A DNA stretch of 38,041 nt, taken from contig CAMZLM010000207.1 of NCBI GenBank assembly GCA_947311485.1, positions 1 to 38,041 on the forward strand, written 5' to 3'. A model generated the notes under the pieces. The model had not been told where the DNA came from. It did no database searches and saw only the letters and a program-made list of their open reading frames with translations. The position numbers and the translations under genes are program-made. Source of the DNA: an uncultured Paracoccaceae bacterium (GTDB lineage: Bacteria; Pseudomonadota; Alphaproteobacteria; Rhodobacterales; Rhodobacteraceae). This document shows, one piece after another, positions 35,352 through 38,041 of the stretch (positions within the stretch are counted from its first letter, which is position 1; every line of letters begins with the position of its first letter).

Positions 35352-35668
35352 CGCATACCAATGAAACCACACCTTTGGCGGATGAAGACCAGGCCGGTTT
35401 TGTCAAACGGCTGGAGGCCGCGGGCCAGCGTGAACTTACCATCCGCAGGGCGTTGCGTGAACATTTCGATTTGTCCGTTGACGAAGTGATTGCCGCCTGT
35501 GCCGGCCTGTCCTCTGCCCGGCATCTGGAATTGCAGGATCTGCGCGCGCGTTTCCCCGATTTGAACGAGAACCGTTTAACGTGGAAAATCTCCCAGAGCC
35601 TGACCATCCCCAAGGAGGACGCCCGGATCTGGGCGCAAACCATCATCGCACAAGAGGACGACGTATAG
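35348..35668 (+). CDS. Unrecognised 106-aa soluble protein within the Mrp-type operon
   Basis: I do not recognise the family. The protein has no membrane segment and looks mainly helical, rich in Arg, Glu, Ala and Leu, with repeated basic-hydrophobic patterns (ELTIRRALREHFDLS, ELQDLRARFPDLN). The start ATG overlaps the stop of the large subunit by four bases (ATGA), so translation is coupled. The next gene starts 2 bases after its stop. It is probably a cytoplasmic accessory or assembly protein of the complex, which is inference from position only. Confidence 0.8.
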   Translation: MTHTNETTPLADEDQAGFVKRLEAAGQRELTIRRALREHFDLSVDEVIAACAGLSSARHLELQDLRARFPDLNENRLTWKISQSLTIPKEDARIWAQTIIAQEDDV

Positions 35669-35670
35669 CC

Positions 35671-36018
35671 ATGTCCGACCACAAAACAGATCCCGCAAAA
35701 TTGCCGCGCCTCGGGCGTATGTTGCTCTGGGTTGACAAGCCCGGTTCCGCCAACAAGATTTTTTGGGCGCTGGCGGCGGTCTGTGTTGTGGTGTTCCTGC
35801 TGGATTTCACCTACGAAAAGCACGCTTATTTCGATTTTGAACACATCCCCGGCTTTTTCGCGATCTATGGGTTTGTGATGTTCACCGGCCTGATCCTGAC
35901 GGCCAAGGCCCTGCGTGTATTGGTGAAGCGTCCCGAAGATTATTACGGCAACAAGGCCGTGGACAGCGAAGACTATCCCGAAGACCAGTTGGAAAAGGTA
36001 AACCACGATGGGCTTTGA
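35671..36018 (+). CDS. Unrecognised 115-aa two-helix membrane protein within the Mrp-type operon
   Basis: I do not recognise the family beyond its look as a small conserved membrane protein. A short soluble N-terminus precedes helix 1 (about 32-48, WALAAVCVVVFLLDF) and helix 2 (about 61-82, GFFAIYGFVMFTGLILTAKAL); the C-terminus is charged (RPEDYYGN, then Asp/Glu-rich). The start is the ATG at 35671; a longer open frame upstream lies within the previous gene. RBS-like AAGAGGACG is about 12 bases away. Its last 11 bases overlap the third large subunit. A role as a small subunit of the membrane complex is inferred from position. Confidence 0.82.
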   Translation: MSDHKTDPAKLPRLGRMLLWVDKPGSANKIFWALAAVCVVVFLLDFTYEKHAYFDFEHIPGFFAIYGFVMFTGLILTAKALRVLVKRPEDYYGNKAVDSEDYPEDQLEKVNHDGL

Positions 36019-37708
36019 AGCATATCCAACAGCGTTTTTGTTCTTTATCGGGGCTGTCCTGTTACCGCTGATCCCCAAGGGCACGGCGCGCGGTATTTAC
36101 ATGCTGGCAATTCCGGTTCTGGCAGCGGCGTTAATCTGGAATGCGGGTTTTGGCAATTTTGCACAAGTGCCGTTTTTCGGGTTCGATCTGGAATTGATGC
36201 GGGTGGACGGGCTGTCGCGCATATTCGTGCTGGTGTTCTGTCTGGCCTCGTTTCTGGGCAATATGTATGCTTGGCACCTGCGGGATACCACGCAACAGGT
36301 GGCGGCGCTGCTTTATGCCGGATCCGCCATCGGCGCGGCACTGGCCGGGGATTTGATCACGCTGTTTTTCTATTGGGAAGGCACTGCGATTGCGTCGGTT
36401 TTCCTGATCTGGGCGCGCGGCACCGAAGGCGCGTTCAACACCGGTATGCGCTATCTGATCATCCAGATCGGCTCCGGCGTGATCCTCATTGCCGGTGTGG
36501 CGTTGTATTACCATGATACCGGCTCGATCCTGTTTGAAAAAATGACGCTGGGCAGTCTTGGCACATGGCTGATATTCCTGTCCTTCGGCGTCAAGGCGGC
36601 GTTTCCATTGCTGCATAACTGGCTTCAGGACAGCTACCCTGCTGCCACGGTTACCGGCACGGTGGTACTGTCCGCCTTTACCACCAAACTGGCGATTTAT
36701 GCGCTGGCGCGGGGGTTTGCCGGTACGGAAATCCTGATCTACATCGGGGTGATAATGACGTTGTTCCCAATTTTCTTTGCCGAAATTGAAAACGACCTGC
36801 GTCGGGTGCTGGCCTATTCGTTGAACAACCAGCTGGGCTTTATGGTGGTTGGAATCGGCATTGGTACCGATATGGCGCTGAACGGCACCGCCAGCCACGC
36901 ATTTGCGCATATTCTCTATAAGGCGCTGCTGTTCATGTCGGTCGGCTCGGTCATGTTCCGCACCGGAACCTCCAAGGCTTCCGAACTCGGCGGGCTATAC
37001 CGCACCATGCCGCTTACGGCGATGTTCTGCCTTGTTGGCGCGGCCTCGATTTCGGCCTTCCCGCTGTTTTCCGGCTTTGTCACCAAATCGCTGGTCTTGG
37101 GGGAGGCTGCCTCCGCCCATTATCAATGGGTCTGGTTGGCACTGGTGTTCGCCTCTGCCGGTGTTTTGTCCCACTCCGGCATCAAAATCCCGTTCTTTAT
37201 GTTTTTCGCCCATGACAGCGGGCTACGCCCGAAAGAGGCCCCGCGCCATATGCTGCTCTCTATGGGCATCACAGCGGCGCTCTGTATTTATATCGGTGTG
37301 TTCCCGCAAACGCTCTATGCAATCCTGCCGTTTGAAATGGGGGACTATCAGCCCTACACCATGGGGCATGTGGTGGGGCAGCTACAATTGCTGCTGTTTG
37401 CGTTGCTGGCCTTTGGTGTGCTGATGCGAACCGGCATCCACCCGCCGGAAATCCGCGCGATCAATCTGGATACGGACTGGACCTATCGCAAGGCAGCCCC
37501 GTCGGTTGTCGGGCTTGCCGCGCGTGGCATTGCCATAATCTGGAACACGCAAATCACCCTGCTGCTGAACACATTCAACCGGGTCGTGGCCCGTCTGTAC
37601 CACAGCCACGGTCCCGAAGGCCGCACGGCACGTGAATGGCCCACAGGCGCAACCGTGGTGGCTATTGCGGTGCTGTTGGCGGCGGCTATGGTGGTGAATT
37701 TTGTTTGA
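36008..37708 (+). CDS. Third antiporter-like channel subunit (NuoL/MrpA N-terminal-like)
   Basis: The 566-aa membrane protein of about 14 or more helices is closest in look to NuoL and the N-terminal part of MrpA. The conserved charged residues are Glu124 (FYWEGTAIASVFLI), Lys196 (FGVKAAFPLLHNWLQDSY), Lys227 (FTTKLAIYALARG), Lys305 (HILYKALLFM) and Lys360 (GFVTKSLVL). It lacks the DUF4040 C-terminal part, which is encoded separately at 30867. The start is the ATG at 36008, within the end of the two-helix gene, with AAAGG upstream. It is the last gene of the unit; 43 bases follow before the sulfotransferase. Confidence 0.88.
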   Translation: MGFEAYPTAFLFFIGAVLLPLIPKGTARGIYMLAIPVLAAALIWNAGFGNFAQVPFFGFDLELMRVDGLSRIFVLVFCLASFLGNMYAWHLRDTTQQVAALLYAGSAIGAALAGDLITLFFYWEGTAIASVFLIWARGTEGAFNTGMRYLIIQIGSGVILIAGVALYYHDTGSILFEKMTLGSLGTWLIFLSFGVKAAFPLLHNWLQDSYPAATVTGTVVLSAFTTKLAIYALARGFAGTEILIYIGVIMTLFPIFFAEIENDLRRVLAYSLNNQLGFMVVGIGIGTDMALNGTASHAFAHILYKALLFMSVGSVMFRTGTSKASELGGLYRTMPLTAMFCLVGAASISAFPLFSGFVTKSLVLGEAASAHYQWVWLALVFASAGVLSHSGIKIPFFMFFAHDSGLRPKEAPRHMLLSMGITAALCIYIGVFPQTLYAILPFEMGDYQPYTMGHVVGQLQLLLFALLAFGVLMRTGIHPPEIRAINLDTDWTYRKAAPSVVGLAARGIAIIWNTQITLLLNTFNRVVARLYHSHGPEGRTAREWPTGATVVAIAVLLAAAMVVNFV

Positions 37709-37751
37709 CGCATATGCCTTTGCGCAAACGTCCTGACTAAAGGGTCTCCCC

Positions 37752-38041
37752 ATGGTGCGAAATCCTCCTGTTGCTTTTGTCCACATCGGAAAAACCGGTG
37801 GCACCTTTGTCAAACAGGTGATCCGGCAAAACCGCGGGGGGGACAATATTATCCTCTCGGGCCACACCCCGCTTGCCGTACTGGAGGCCGAACACGGCCA
37901 AAACCTGCGGTTCTGCTTTGTCTTTCGTGATCCCGCCGCCCGTTTCGTTTCGGGCTTTTACTCCCGTCTGCGGATGGGGCGCCCGTTGCGCAAGGTCAAG
38001 TGGTCCACCGAAGAAGCGATTGCCTTTAGCTTCTTTCCCAC
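37752..38041 (+). CDS. Sulfotransferase family protein (5' part only)
   Basis: About 96 residues are visible before the window ends. The PAPS 5'-phosphosulfate loop is FVHIGKTGGTFVKQVI, and the 3'-phosphate motif is FVFRDPAARFVSGFYSR; both are hallmarks of the sulfotransferase family 2 fold. The start is the ATG at 37752, with AAAGGG 8 bases upstream. Such proteins transfer sulfate to carbohydrates or other acceptors. The substrate is unknown. Capsule genes lie 8 kb upstream on the other strand, so a link to surface polysaccharide is only a guess. Confidence 0.8.
   Translation, partial: MVRNPPVAFVHIGKTGGTFVKQVIRQNRGGDNIILSGHTPLAVLEAEHGQNLRFCFVFRDPAARFVSGFYSRLRMGRPLRKVKWSTEEAIAFSFFP

Noticed and set aside
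1-38041. CRISPR arrays, insertion sequences, prophage genes, tRNA or rRNA genes
   Set aside because: No repeated spacers, transposase motifs, phage structural modules or tRNA-like TPsiC arms were seen. The first 243 bases could be from a tail-like gene, but this is too little to claim a phage.

Overview
The window comes from an alphaproteobacterium, almost certainly a Rhodobacterales (roseobacter-type) species. The main reasons are a DUF2484-type small membrane protein between murC and murB, an FtsZ tail of the IPAFLRRQ type, a PopZ-like polar protein, a membrane-bound ferritin (MbfA) gene behind an Irr-type iron control element, and close relatives of the other proteins in that order. No phage, insertion sequence, CRISPR array, rRNA or tRNA gene was seen. 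Both ends cut through a gene.

Layout. (1) 1-3953: the 3' end of an unrecognised gene, a strong terminator, a PopZ-like protein and a dGTPase-like HD hydrolase on the minus strand, then divergently an A-type Fe-S carrier (erpA) and exonuclease III (xth). (2) 3954-7898: the two-subunit dihydropyrimidine dehydrogenase preT-preA, preceded by two abutting 17-bp repeats that resemble RutR operators, facing the pyrimidine-biosynthesis gene pyrC. (3) 7899-10663: mbfA under a perfect Irr-type ICE palindrome, then glpD. (4) 10786-24418: the distal half of the division and cell-wall cluster, ftsW-murG-murC-DUF2484-murB-ddl-ftsQ-ftsA-ftsZ, followed by lpxC, bamD and recN. It is tightly coupled, with many ATGA overlaps, and murD is missing from its usual place before ftsW. 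(5) 24659-29367 (minus strand): a capsule-type operon read as kpsT-kpsE-kdsA-phosphomannomutase, without the permease kpsM. (6) 29742-37708: eleven closely packed genes for a non-canonical Mrp/Mnh-type cation/proton antiporter complex. (7) 37752-end: the start of a sulfotransferase.

How the genes work together. Region 4 makes and polymerises the peptidoglycan precursor (MurG, MurC, MurB, Ddl, FtsW), builds the Z-ring (FtsQ, FtsA, FtsZ) and supplies outer-membrane biogenesis (LpxC, BamD). Region 5 makes Kdo-8-phosphate and sugar-1-phosphates next to the capsule export machinery, which fits a Kdo-containing surface polysaccharide.

The least described part is region 6. It has every Mrp domain, but MrpA is split: its DUF4040 C-terminal part stands alone and its NuoL-like part is separate. 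There are three NuoL/M/N-type proton-channel subunits rather than the two of ordinary Mrp. Two small proteins I do not recognise (a soluble 106-aa protein and a two-helix 115-aa protein) are translationally embedded between the second and third large subunits. The arrangement resembles the membrane arm of archaeal Mbh/Mbs complexes or complex I, without any redox module in view. This is my best candidate for an under-described system in the window.
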